DNA from: Deltaproteobacteria bacterium
GTDB taxonomy: Bacteria > Myxococcota_A > UBA796 > JAFGLY01
Direction: 5' to 3'
NCBI GenBank assembly: GCA_016927815.1
Contig: JAFGLY010000168.1
Coordinates: 1 to 60,442, forward strand
DNA length: 60,442 bases
Under the pieces are notes generated by a model. The model was not told the DNA's origin. It ran no database searches and saw only the letters and a program-made list of their open reading frames with translations. This document shows positions 36,987 to 44,915 of this stretch, one piece after another; the first letter of the stretch is position 1; each line of letters opens with the position of its first letter. A program made the translations under genes and the position numbers.

Positions 36987-38315
36987 CTACTTCCCGATGC
37001 AGAACCGCGCGAACAGGGTGTCGAGGACGTCCTCGCGGACGTTCCGGCCGTCGACCGCTCCCAGGTGATCCAGAGCCTCCAGCACCTCCTCGGCGGCCAC
37101 CGCGGGGCCGGCGTCCCCATTCCACGCCGCCAGGGCGGCTTCGAGATTGCGGGCGACCGCGGACAGCAGCGCCTGCTGCCGGGCGCTCGCAAGCCACGGG
37201 CCGGCCGGATCCTCCCCCACGAGTGCATCTTGGAGCGCGGCCTTCAAAGCGTCGATCCCCCGGCCGTCGAGCGCGCAGGTGGGCAGCAGGTCGAGGCCCG
37301 ACAGGCTGAACCTCGCACCGGCACGATCCGCGTGGTTGCCCACCAGGATCCTCGGCCGCCCCTCGCTGTGCGCCAGGGATGCGGCCACCTCGGGCCGATC
37401 GAGGCGGTGAGCCGGCAGGACCACCACGAGGAGATCCGCGTCTTCGAGGGCTTCGTCCCTCAGCGCCTGCCCTCGGGCCTCCAGGGGGCTGCCCGCCCTG
37501 CCCTGCCCTGCGGTGTCGAGGAGCGTGACCTCCACGCCGGCGACGTCCAGGGTGGCCTCCAGCACGTCCCGGGTGGTCCCGGGGGCCGGATCCACGAGCG
37601 CCCGGGTCCTCCCGAGCAGGGCATTGAAGAGGCTGGACTTGCCCGCGTTCACGGGCCCGACCAGGCCCACGCGCGCCCCGTGCACCGAGGCCTGCCCCGT
37701 CCGCGTGGTCTCGGCAGTGGCCCGGATCTCGCGAGCCAGCGCGGCCAGCGCCTCGCCCACGGACCCGGGTGTGGCCTCCTCGGGGAAGTCCAGCGAGGCC
37801 TCGATCTCGGCACCCAGATCCAGGATGCGGCGGCGTACCGCCTCGATCCAGTCCGCCACCTCGCCTGAGAGCCCCCGGATCGCCAGCGCCGCGCCTCGGG
37901 GCGTGCGCGCCTCGATGGCCTGGAGCACGGCCTCGGCGCGGGTGAGGTCCAGGCGCCCGTGGAGGAACGCCCGTCGGGTGAACTCCCCGGGCTCGGCGAG
38001 ACGGGCTCCGGCATCGGTGCAGGCCGACACGAGCCGGCGCACGATCACGGGGTTGCCGTGGCAGGAGACCTCCGCCATGTCCTCCCCGGTGTAGGTGTGC
38101 GGACCGGGCAGCCACAGGACGATTCCCTCGTCGAAGGGTCCGGCGGCATCCTGGAGCCGGACGTGGACGGCCCTGCGGTCCGCCGGCTGCCGCCCGCACA
38201 GCCGCTGTACGATGTCCGCACTCCCAGGCCCCGAAACACGGATCCAGGCCACAGCCGACCGCCCCCGCGGCGTGGCGGGGGCGACGATGGTGTCGTCCCG
38301 AGGCGGCGCGGTCAG
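36987..38315 (-). CDS. mnmE: tRNA modification GTPase MnmE, probable CTG start
   Basis: MnmE with MnmG modifies U34 of certain tRNAs. The conserved N-terminus reads DDTIVAPATPRGRSAVAWIRVSG, which is upstream of the first standard start (GTG at 38252), so translation must begin earlier. The only suitable codon is CTG at 38315, whose CTGA overlaps the jag stop and which has GAGGGGA upstream. With this start the G1 motif GPVNAGKSSL lies at about residue 222, where E. coli MnmE has it. Further motifs are DTAGQ (switch II), the NHAD region and the C-terminal FCIGK. Length 442 fits the family. Confidence 0.93.
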   Translation of the reverse strand: MTAPPRDDTIVAPATPRGRSAVAWIRVSGPGSADIVQRLCGRQPADRRAVHVRLQDAAGPFDEGIVLWLPGPHTYTGEDMAEVSCHGNPVIVRRLVSACTDAGARLAEPGEFTRRAFLHGRLDLTRAEAVLQAIEARTPRGAALAIRGLSGEVADWIEAVRRRILDLGAEIEASLDFPEEATPGSVGEALAALAREIRATAETTRTGQASVHGARVGLVGPVNAGKSSLFNALLGRTRALVDPAPGTTRDVLEATLDVAGVEVTLLDTAGQGRAGSPLEARGQALRDEALEDADLLVVVLPAHRLDRPEVAASLAHSEGRPRILVGNHADRAGARFSLSGLDLLPTCALDGRGIDALKAALQDALVGEDPAGPWLASARQQALLSAVARNLEAALAAWNGDAGPAVAAEEVLEALDHLGAVDGRNVREDVLDTLFARFCIGK

Positions 38316-39202
38316 GCGTCCGTCCCCTCGGGCGTCGCGGTGGGCTTGCGCAGGATCCGGACCTGCTTGTAGCTGCCCTCGCCGACGGATTCCGTGCCGA
38401 GTCCTTCGTAAGTGGCCACGGCGACGTGCACGATGCGTCGCTCGAAGGAGTTGAGCTCCTTGCGGATCAGTTCGGCATCGCCGCTCTCGAGGACCTTGCG
38501 GGCGAGCTTGTGGGCGAGGTGCTCGATCTCCTTCTGCTTCCGGGTGCGATCGAGGGTCTCCTCACCCCCCATGGAGTGCCCGTGGCGTTCCGGGTCGTCC
38601 TGCCTGCGGCGATCCCCCTCGCGGCGATCGGACCGCCCGCGGCCCCCCATGGAGCGCCCGCGGCGTTCCGGGTCGTCCTGCCTGCGGCGATCCCCCTCGC
38701 GGCGATCGGACCGCCCGCGGCCGGACCGGGGTTCGTCGCGATCCCTGCGTTCGCGCTCGTCCACCACGTCCAGGCGGAACCGGAAGCCGGGGTGCGCCGA
38801 CCCGAGCGTGGCCTCGAGCAGCGTGCGCACCGCGTCCAGGGTGGCACCGGCGCGTCCCACCAGCCGTGCGGCCTGGTCCGTGCGGATCCGGCCCACCACC
38901 TCTCCATCGGACACGCGCGTCTCCACCGAGCCTCCGAACCCCATTTCGGACAGGAGGGTCTCGATCCACGTGCGGGCGTCCTGGGAGGCCTGGACGAGGC
39001 CCTTCTCCTTGGGCCACACCCAGACCTTCACGCTGTCCACCCCGATGCTGCGACCGTCTGCGCTGCGGAAGTGCTGGAGATCGATGCGGTGATCCACCTC
39101 GGCTTCGTGCAGCCCGATCCGGGTCGCAGCCGCGGCGATGGCGGCCGCCAGGTTGGGTCCGACCCCGGCTACGGCGTCCTTGCGAGGCTTCTGTTCGGTC
39201 AT
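38312..39202 (-). CDS. jag: Jag/KhpB RNA-binding protein
   Basis: Jag is a cytoplasmic RNA-binding protein conserved next to yidC. The 296 residues contain a Jag_N-like start, a KH domain (about 85-145, with GRIRTDQAARLVGRAGATLDAV), an arginine-rich insert and an R3H domain (about 225-285, with KEIEHLAHKLARKVLESGDAEL). The insert holds a 26-residue perfect-frame tandem repeat (two copies, pattern RSDRREGDRRRQDDPER). GGGAGTC lies before the ATG. It is in the mnmE-jag-yidC-yidD-rnpA-rpmH cluster, and its stop overlaps the CTG start of mnmE. Confidence 0.92.
   Translation of the reverse strand: MTEQKPRKDAVAGVGPNLAAAIAAAATRIGLHEAEVDHRIDLQHFRSADGRSIGVDSVKVWVWPKEKGLVQASQDARTWIETLLSEMGFGGSVETRVSDGEVVGRIRTDQAARLVGRAGATLDAVRTLLEATLGSAHPGFRFRLDVVDERERRDRDEPRSGRGRSDRREGDRRRQDDPERRGRSMGGRGRSDRREGDRRRQDDPERHGHSMGGEETLDRTRKQKEIEHLAHKLARKVLESGDAELIRKELNSFERRIVHVAVATYEGLGTESVGEGSYKQVRILRKPTATPEGTDA
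38565..38722. repeat. 78-bp tandem repeat in jag
   Basis: Two nearly identical 78-bp copies lie head to tail in the jag insert; the second copy starts 78 bases after the first (compare CATGGAG at 38570 and 38648). They encode a 26-residue arginine/aspartate-rich repeat. Only a few bases differ, which indicates a recent duplication. The unit length is divisible by three, so the frame is preserved. Confidence 0.85.
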
Positions 39203-39226
39203 GCTTTGACTCCCTTCGCAGCTCTG

Positions 39227-40918
39227 TCAGGCTGGCTTCGGTGCCGGGCGTCCGCCCCGGTTGATGAACCACTGTTGGAGGATGGAGAGCACGCTGTTCA
39301 CGACGATGTAGATGCCGAGTCCCGAGGGGAACCCGAACATGAAGAAGACGAAGATGAGGGGCATCCAGCGCATCATCTTGGCCTGGGTGGGGTCCATGCC
39401 GGTCATGGGCGTCATCTTCTGCTGGAGGAACATCAGGACGCCCACGAGGATGGGCAGGACGGCGTAGGGATCCGAGGTCGTCAGATCGCGCCAGACCAGG
39501 AACCGTGAGTGGTAGAGGTCCACGCTGTAGAGCAGGACGTTGTAGAGCGCGATCCAGACCGGAAGCTGGATGAGCATCGGCAGGCATCCACCGAGCGGGT
39601 TGACCTTGTGCTCCTTGAAGAGCTTCATGGTCTCCTGGGTCTGCAGGTCCCGGTCGTCCTTGTACTTCTCCTTGATCGCGGTGAGGAGCGGCTGGATGCG
39701 CTGCATCGTGCGAGACGATCGCATCGACGACTGGGTGAGAGGGTAGAAGGCCAGCTTCACGAAGACCGTCAGGGCGATGATGGACAGGCCCCAGTTCTTC
39801 AGGACCGTCTGGAAGGCCTGCATGAGCCACAACAGGATGCGGGCGAAGAAGCCGAACCAGCCGAACTGGACCGAACGATCGAGGTCGTGCCCGATCTTCG
39901 CGAGGAGCTTGTGGCTCTTGGGGCCACAGTACACGTCGAACGCGATCTCCCTGGCCTGTCCGGGCGCCAGGGTCACGTCCTGGGCCACGAGGTACACGCC
40001 CGCGTGGTCCTCGGACTGTGCGTACGCCGTGAGCGTGCCCCACGCAGGATCTTCGGGGATCAGCGCAGCCAGGAAGTACCGGCTGCCGCTCCCGATCCAG
40101 GACACGGGGCCTGGACGGATCACGGGAGTACCCAGGATGTCCTTGATCTTGTCCTCGGTCTCGAGGGACCCGTCCACCACGGAGGCCGGTCGGGACACGT
40201 TCGCGTAGCGGGACGCGGTCCCCTCGACGTGGTCGGCCACGCCCACCCAGAGGGGCCCGGTCAGAGGGGACGTGGCGGTGTTCTCGAAGCGCACCACGAG
40301 CCGTCCGAGATAGGGCTCGGTGGAGGGGTTCCAGGTCTTGACGATTCTGAGCCCGACCGGTGTGACGCGCTGGAAGACGGCCTGGTTCTCTCCGGTCTCG
40401 CTCGCCACGTAGTCGCCGTCCCGGAATCCGGTTTCCATGCCGCCGGCCAGTCCCATGGCCCCCGCGGCGCTCAACGCCCGTGCGGGTTCCGCGGACTGCT
40501 CGTAGGGATGCCAGGCCTCAGTTGTGCGTCCGCGGATCCGGTCCCAGATCCACCCATAGAGGGTGTGGACCTCGGTGGAGGACGGGTAGTCGGGCAGTTC
40601 GAGTCCGCGGATCACCCCGCCCCGCGTGGTCCACTCACCGTTCCATCCTTGGGCCTGGAAGGCCCCCTTCTCTTCCGGCAGCACAGGGGTGGGCGCTTCG
40701 GCGACGGCCGGTTCGGCGACGGCCGGTTCGGTGAGGCCCTCGCTCGGAGGCGTGAGGGGTCCCTCGGGAGCCTCGGCGCTGGCCTCGGGCGAGGGTTCGG
40801 GTGTCGGAGCGGGCGGCTTGGGGGCGAGCCAGGACGACCAGATCCAGAACACCGCCAGGCTCAAGAGGATGGCGACGATCGCCCGCGTCTCGTTGCCGGT
40901 ACTGCCGGTTTCGTTCAC
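39227..40918 (-). CDS. yidC: Membrane protein insertase YidC
   Basis: YidC inserts and folds inner-membrane proteins. The 563 residues have an N-terminal membrane anchor (about 12-32), a Pro/Ala/Glu-rich linker with a short EPAVA repeat, a large periplasmic beta-sandwich (about 75-330), and five C-terminal membrane segments with KNWGLSIIALTVFVKLAFYPLT (conserved Arg-containing region nearby: SSMRSSRTMQRI) and the conserved NPLGGCLPMLIQLPVWIALYN. GTG start has GAGAGG upstream and overlaps the stop of yidD (GTGA). Confidence 0.96.
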   Translation of the reverse strand: MNETGSTGNETRAIVAILLSLAVFWIWSSWLAPKPPAPTPEPSPEASAEAPEGPLTPPSEGLTEPAVAEPAVAEAPTPVLPEEKGAFQAQGWNGEWTTRGGVIRGLELPDYPSSTEVHTLYGWIWDRIRGRTTEAWHPYEQSAEPARALSAAGAMGLAGGMETGFRDGDYVASETGENQAVFQRVTPVGLRIVKTWNPSTEPYLGRLVVRFENTATSPLTGPLWVGVADHVEGTASRYANVSRPASVVDGSLETEDKIKDILGTPVIRPGPVSWIGSGSRYFLAALIPEDPAWGTLTAYAQSEDHAGVYLVAQDVTLAPGQAREIAFDVYCGPKSHKLLAKIGHDLDRSVQFGWFGFFARILLWLMQAFQTVLKNWGLSIIALTVFVKLAFYPLTQSSMRSSRTMQRIQPLLTAIKEKYKDDRDLQTQETMKLFKEHKVNPLGGCLPMLIQLPVWIALYNVLLYSVDLYHSRFLVWRDLTTSDPYAVLPILVGVLMFLQQKMTPMTGMDPTQAKMMRWMPLIFVFFMFGFPSGLGIYIVVNSVLSILQQWFINRGGRPAPKPA

Positions 40919-41166
40919 GGGGCACCTCTCGGGGGTTCAGGGGCGGCCAGGATCTGGCGGGGAGGTACCGGGTCGAAGCCTCCAGGGTGGAAGGGATGAC
41001 ATCTGAGAACGCGGCGGATGGCCAGCCAGAGTCCTCGGATCGGTCCGTGCACCTGGAGGGCCTCCACGGCGTAGCGAGAGCAGGTCGGGTAGAACCGGCA
41101 CACGGGCGGCATCCAGCAGGACACCGCCTGCCAGGCGCGGATCAGGGCCACGAGAAGGCGGGTCAC
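40915..41166 (-). CDS. yidD: Membrane protein insertion efficiency factor YidD
   Basis: YidD assists membrane insertion. The start is the GTG at 41166, preceded by GGGGAGG, giving 83 residues, the family's usual length; longer upstream frames read antisense to rnpA. The sequence includes RAWQAVSCWMPPVCRFYPTCSRYAVEAL (CRFxPTCSxYA signature) and CHPFHPGGFDPVP. It overlaps rnpA by GTGA and yidC by GTGA, so the three genes form a translationally coupled chain. Confidence 0.94.
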   Translation of the reverse strand: MTRLLVALIRAWQAVSCWMPPVCRFYPTCSRYAVEALQVHGPIRGLWLAIRRVLRCHPFHPGGFDPVPPRQILAAPEPPRGAP

Positions 41167-41483
41167 GATCCTGCCTCCCCGATACGCGCAAACCCTCGTC
41201 GGATCGTGTCCGCGATCCCCTGCGCGCCGGCCTCTAAAGCGCGGGGCGAGGCGATGACCACCACGTCCCACGTCCCGGCGAGTCCGGAAAGATCCCGGCG
41301 CACGGCCTCGCGGATCCAGCGTTTCACTCGGTTCCTCTCCACCGCGCCACCCACGGCGCGCCCGACGGACAGGCCCACACGGCTCGAGGCCGCCGCACCC
41401 GGTGCGGCCACCAGGGTGAGGCAGCCGGTTCGGAAGCGCCGTCCATGGTCGTGGACCCTGTGGAAGTCGGTGGAGGCCCTCAA
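41163..41483 (-). CDS. rnpA: Ribonuclease P protein component, start codon uncertain
   Basis: RnpA binds the RNase P RNA that matures tRNA 5' ends. The 3' end is firm: the RNP motif VERNRVKRWIREAVRRDL and the final ARIG fit the family. The listed start is a TTG giving 106 residues without a visible ribosome-binding site. The conserved PRSARLR segment continues upstream of this TTG, where there is no ATG, GTG, TTG or CTG before the rpmH stop. The next in-frame start is an ATG at 41633, inside rpmH, and another is at 41783. An extended protein encoded across rpmH, as in Thermus, is possible. Confidence 0.85.
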   Translation of the reverse strand: MRASTDFHRVHDHGRRFRTGCLTLVAAPGAAASSRVGLSVGRAVGGAVERNRVKRWIREAVRRDLSGLAGTWDVVVIASPRALEAGAQGIADTIRRGFARIGEAGS

Positions 41484-41518
41484 CCGGGCAGAGCGCGGGT
41501 AGGCCGCGCCGACCCGGC

Positions 41519-41674
41519 CTACCTCTCCTTGCTGGGGATGGTGGGCACGAGGCGCTTGCGGCCCTTGGCCCGCCTCCGAGAGAGGATCTTCCGCCCGCCG
41601 ACCGTGCTCATCCTGGCACGAAAGCCGTGGCATCGCTTCCGCTTCAACTTGCTGGGCTGGTAGGTGCGCTTCAC
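41519..41674 (-). CDS. rpmH: 50S ribosomal protein L34
   Basis: The 51-residue product [18 protein letters not shown] matches L34 closely, with GTG start preceded by GAGGAGGATCCC. Residues [14 protein letters not shown] and [16 protein letters not shown] are typical. It is the first gene of the leftward operon that includes rnpA, yidD and yidC. It lies next to dnaA as in most bacteria, which marks the origin neighbourhood. Confidence 0.98.
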   Translation of the reverse strand: MKRTYQPSKLKRKRCHGFRARMSTVGGRKILSRRRAKGRKRLVPTIPSKER

Positions 41675-42074
41675 GGGATCCTCCTCGGGGTGCGCGCCGT
41701 CCGGGAGGGGACGGCGCGACGCCGCCCCGGAAGGAATGGAAGGGGAAGGAGGGTACCGAACCGGTACCGGCTCCGTCCCGCACGAGGAGGCGCCTCTATC
41801 GCCCCGTTGGACTGCGGTCAAGTCCCGTCCCTCCCGCGTACCCGCCTCCCGCACCGTGCCTGCCCGCTCACCCCCGGGCCGTTCGGGACTCCGGCCGATC
41901 GAGACGATCGAGATAGGATGCTTCCAAGTATCTCCTTCCTGAAAACACCCGGGATCCCCCTTGTCGGATCGGAAGGGCCCGGGTAGCGTGGCAGCCTGCG
42001 ACGGACTCCCCTGGATCCCGATCCGCCTGGCCCCCTGGCCGGACGGGGGGAGGCGTGTCGCCGGTCAGGCAGGC
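41675..42074. promoter_or_regulatory. Divergent rpmH/dnaA intergenic region
   Basis: This 400-bp region separates divergent rpmH and dnaA and carries no gene. It contains the rpmH promoter candidate at 41793-41821, an inverted repeat GGTACCG/CGGTACC at 41752-41768 in the rpmH leader, and a tandem direct repeat CGATCGAGA at 41896-41913. Few DnaA-box-like sequences are seen here, unlike the dnaA-dnaN gap. Confidence 0.5.
41793..41821 (-). promoter_or_regulatory. Candidate sigma-70 promoter of the rpmH operon
   Basis: On the minus strand, TTGACC (41821-41816) lies 17 bases from TAGAGG (41798-41793). The -35 box matches five of six consensus bases and the -10 box matches three. It is about 120 bases upstream of rpmH, a usual location for this operon. 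A GGTACC-arm inverted repeat lies between it and the gene. Confidence 0.5.
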
Positions 42075-43430
42075 ATGCAGGACACCTCTTCCGCCATCTG
42101 GAGCCAGGTCAAGACCCTCCTGTCCGAGGAGATCAGCCCCTCGAACCTGGACATCTGGCTCGGTGAGGTCGCCTTGAAGGCCGTGCGCGACGGCGAGGCT
42201 CTCCTCGAGGTCCCGAACCGGTACTACGGAGACTGGATCCTCGACAACTACCAGGCGCCCCTGGCCCGGGCCTTCGGACGCATCCTCGGGCGGGTGGTCA
42301 CCGTCCGAGTCGTGGAGAACGATGGCCGGAAGGCCTCCGCCGAGACCGAGGAGGGCAGCGTCCCCAGCCGCAAGGGGGGAGCGGACACCACGCACACGTT
42401 CGGCTGGAAGGGTCGCCCGAACCCAGAGAAGCGCTTCGACAACTTCGTCGTCGGGCCCTGCAACGACTTCGCCCACGGGGCGGCGCAGGCCGTCTCGGAC
42501 TTCCCGGGCGGGGTCTACAACCCGCTCTTCATGTTCGGCGGATCCGGCCTCGGGAAAACCCACCTCCTGCATGCCGTGGGCAACGCCATCCTCCGCTCCA
42601 CGCCCGGCGCGCGCGTGGTCTACGTGACGGCCGAGCAGTTCATGACGGACATGGTCTCGGCTTTGCGCTTCAACCGCATGCCGGAGTTCCGGGAGCGCTA
42701 CCGCAACCAGGCCGACATCCTGCTCGTGGACGACGTGCAGTTCCTCGGGGGCAAGCGCGGCACCCAGGACGAGTTCTTCCACACGTTCGAGTCGTTGCTC
42801 AACTCCGGGCGACAGATCGTGATGACCGCGGACATGCTGCCCCGGGACATCGAGGGGCTCGAGGATCGGCTGAAGACCCGCTTCGCGAGTGGCTTGAACG
42901 CGGACCTCATGCCCCCGGACCTCGAGACCATGCTCGCGATCCTGCACAAGAAATCCGAGGAACTCGGCCTCAAGGTGCCGCACGACGCAGCGCTCTACAT
43001 CGCCACCGGCGTCGGACAGAACATCCGGGAACTCGAGGGAGCGCTCAAGCTGCTCTCTGCGCTCATGGCGATGTACAACGAGCCCCTCACGCACGAGACG
43101 GTGGTCCGTCGCCTCCCTCACCTCAAGGCCCCCGAGCGTCCCGTGGTGACCCCGGACCTGGTCTTGCGGACCGTGGCACGCATCCACAACGTCAAGGTGG
43201 AGGATCTGAAGGGGCCCTCCCACCAGAAGAGCCTGGTGAGGCCCCGCCACCTGGCCATCTTCCTCATCCGAGAGCACACGGAGTTGTCGTTTCCGGACAT
43301 CGGACGCTTCATGGGCGGTCGGGACTCCTCCACCGTCCAGTACGCCTGCCGAAAGATGGCCGAGATGCGGAGGAAGGATCCGGACGTGGCCGCCATCCTC
43401 GATCTGCTGGAGAAGAATCTCAAGTCGTAG
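42075..43430 (+). CDS. dnaA: Chromosomal replication initiator protein DnaA
   Basis: DnaA unwinds the replication origin. The start is set at the ATG of MQDTSSAIWSQVKTLL, since the longer upstream frame lacks family similarity. The 451 residues have the N-terminal DnaB-interaction domain (about 1-80), a linker, AAA+ domain with Walker A GGSGLGKT (about 155-162) and Walker B LLVDDVQF (about 216-223), and the C-terminal DNA-binding domain with SFPDIGRFMGGRDSSTVQYA (about 405-425, usual GGRDHSTV form with Ser for His). It heads a rightward dnaA-dnaN-recF-gyrB cluster. Confidence 0.97.
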   Translation: MQDTSSAIWSQVKTLLSEEISPSNLDIWLGEVALKAVRDGEALLEVPNRYYGDWILDNYQAPLARAFGRILGRVVTVRVVENDGRKASAETEEGSVPSRKGGADTTHTFGWKGRPNPEKRFDNFVVGPCNDFAHGAAQAVSDFPGGVYNPLFMFGGSGLGKTHLLHAVGNAILRSTPGARVVYVTAEQFMTDMVSALRFNRMPEFRERYRNQADILLVDDVQFLGGKRGTQDEFFHTFESLLNSGRQIVMTADMLPRDIEGLEDRLKTRFASGLNADLMPPDLETMLAILHKKSEELGLKVPHDAALYIATGVGQNIRELEGALKLLSALMAMYNEPLTHETVVRRLPHLKAPERPVVTPDLVLRTVARIHNVKVEDLKGPSHQKSLVRPRHLAIFLIREHTELSFPDIGRFMGGRDSSTVQYACRKMAEMRRKDPDVAAILDLLEKNLKS

Positions 43431-43787
43431 CCCGGCACCGTCAACCCCTCCTGCGGAGGATCCGGTGGAAGAGACGGTGCAGGCCAGGTGGACGTCCAGT
43501 GGACGTCCGATGGGGATCCGGCCCCTGGGTGTGTCCGCTCTCGTATTCCATCGGGTCTCCACCGTCCTCCCCCGTGTTCCTCCACAGGCTCGTCTCTGGT
43601 CATCTGGCCTTCCACCTGTGTCTTCGGGTTTTCCCCCGTCTTCCTCTCCCCTGGATCCACCACGGTGTGGATCCATCTTGGAATCCTCCAGGTGGATCCA
43701 GGCGCACACGTCCCCCCTTCCACCTTCTTGAGCCCTCCCGCAGGGGCCTCGCCCCGGCTATTGGAGGACGTCTCCGAGGAGTCGAAC
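43431..43787. other. Putative oriC: dnaA-dnaN intergenic region with DnaA-box-like cluster
   Basis: The 357-bp gap has no gene. It holds ten GTGGA/TCCAC cores, at 43465, 43488, 43499, 43558, 43581, 43611, 43656, 43667, 43692 and 43719, on both strands. The best resemblance to the consensus DnaA box (TTATCCACA) is TGTGGATCC at 43666-43674 and TCCTCCACA at 43578-43586, both seven of nine. An 8-bp inverted repeat GGATCCAC/GTGGATCC lies at 43653-43674. No obvious AT-rich unwinding element is seen; TTTT-containing GGTTTTCC at 43627 is the least GC-rich part. Confidence 0.55.
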
Positions 43788-44903
43788 ATGGATCTCCACA
43801 TCACCCAGGATGAGTTCGTCCGGGCCATGGCCTCGGTGCAGGGCGTCGTGGAACGGCGAAGCACGCACCAGGTCCTGTCCAATGCCCTGCTCACGGCGGC
43901 GGCCGGGGAGCTCCAGGTCATGGCGACCGACTCAGAGCTCACGCTGGTGTCTCGCCACGTGGCCCAGGTGTCCCGGGAGGGCATGGCTTCCATCCACGCG
44001 GCGCACCTCTTCCAGGTCGCCCGGAACCTTCCCACCGGACCGGTCCATCTCGTCCTGGAGAACCAGCATCTCGTGGTGGACGCTCCTCCTGCCCACTACC
44101 GGATCCTGGGGCTCCCGCCCGAGGACTACCCGGCATTCCCGGCCATCGAGGCGGTCTCGAAGCTCGAGGTGGGATCGGAGGGCCTGAAGCGCCTGGTGGA
44201 CGAGACCGTGTTCGCCATCCCCCTGGACGACCAGCGCTACGGGCTGAACGGCGGCCATCTCGAGAGCGTGGAGAGCCCGGACGGCGAGAGCCGGGTACGC
44301 CTCGTGACCACCGACGGAAGCAGGCTCTGCTACTCGGAGACGCCCTACAGCGGGACCTTCGGGATGGGACGGCACATGCTCCTGCCCCGCAAGGCCCTCG
44401 TGGAACTCCGCAAGATGCTCGATCGACCTGAGGAGAAGGTGGAGATCGCCTTCGGGGAGCGAGCCGCCACCTTCACGATGGGCACGGCCATCCTCCACAC
44501 GCGCCTCGTGGACGGGGAGTTCCCCGCCTACCGGAGCGTCCTGCCCAAGACCCACCTGAGGAGACTGGAGGTCGACAGGATCGCCCTCTTGGAGGCGTTC
44601 CGGCGCGTGTCCTTGGAGGCGGTGGACCAGTCCAACACGGTGCGGATCCAGGTCCAGCCCGAACAACTCCTGATCTCCGCGCGCTCGGTGGACCACGGAG
44701 AGGCCAACCACCCGGTGCCCATCACGCTCGAGGGCGAGCCCATCCTCATGGGCTTCAACGTACGCTTCTTCCTGGACGTAGTCTCCTGCATGACCGACGA
44801 GGCCCTGGTCGCCGAGCTGGGAGAAGCCCTCTCCCCCTGCGTGGTCCGTCCACGGGACCGGGACGACGCGCTCTTCATCGTGATGCCCATCCGTCTCGAG
44901 TAG
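43788..44903 (+). CDS. dnaN: DNA polymerase III beta subunit (sliding clamp)
   Basis: The clamp tethers DNA polymerase III to DNA. The ATG at MDLHITQDEFVRAM is preceded by GAGGAG at good spacing. The 371 residues fit the three-domain clamp, with VLSNALLTAAAGELQVMATDSELTL in domain 1, YSGTFGMGRHMLLPRKAL in domain 2, and the C-terminal VVRPRDRDDALFIVMPIRL (MP.RL end is diagnostic). It follows dnaA and the putative origin, and precedes recF by 12 bp. Confidence 0.97.
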   Translation: MDLHITQDEFVRAMASVQGVVERRSTHQVLSNALLTAAAGELQVMATDSELTLVSRHVAQVSREGMASIHAAHLFQVARNLPTGPVHLVLENQHLVVDAPPAHYRILGLPPEDYPAFPAIEAVSKLEVGSEGLKRLVDETVFAIPLDDQRYGLNGGHLESVESPDGESRVRLVTTDGSRLCYSETPYSGTFGMGRHMLLPRKALVELRKMLDRPEEKVEIAFGERAATFTMGTAILHTRLVDGEFPAYRSVLPKTHLRRLEVDRIALLEAFRRVSLEAVDQSNTVRIQVQPEQLLISARSVDHGEANHPVPITLEGEPILMGFNVRFFLDVVSCMTDEALVAELGEALSPCVVRPRDRDDALFIVMPIRLE

Positions 44904-44915
44904 CTTCGTTTCGAC

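Noticed and set aside
41519-41854. Longer frame of 111 codons that includes rpmH
   Set aside because: L34 has a clear GTG start with GAGGAGG, and the extra upstream codons lack L34 similarity.
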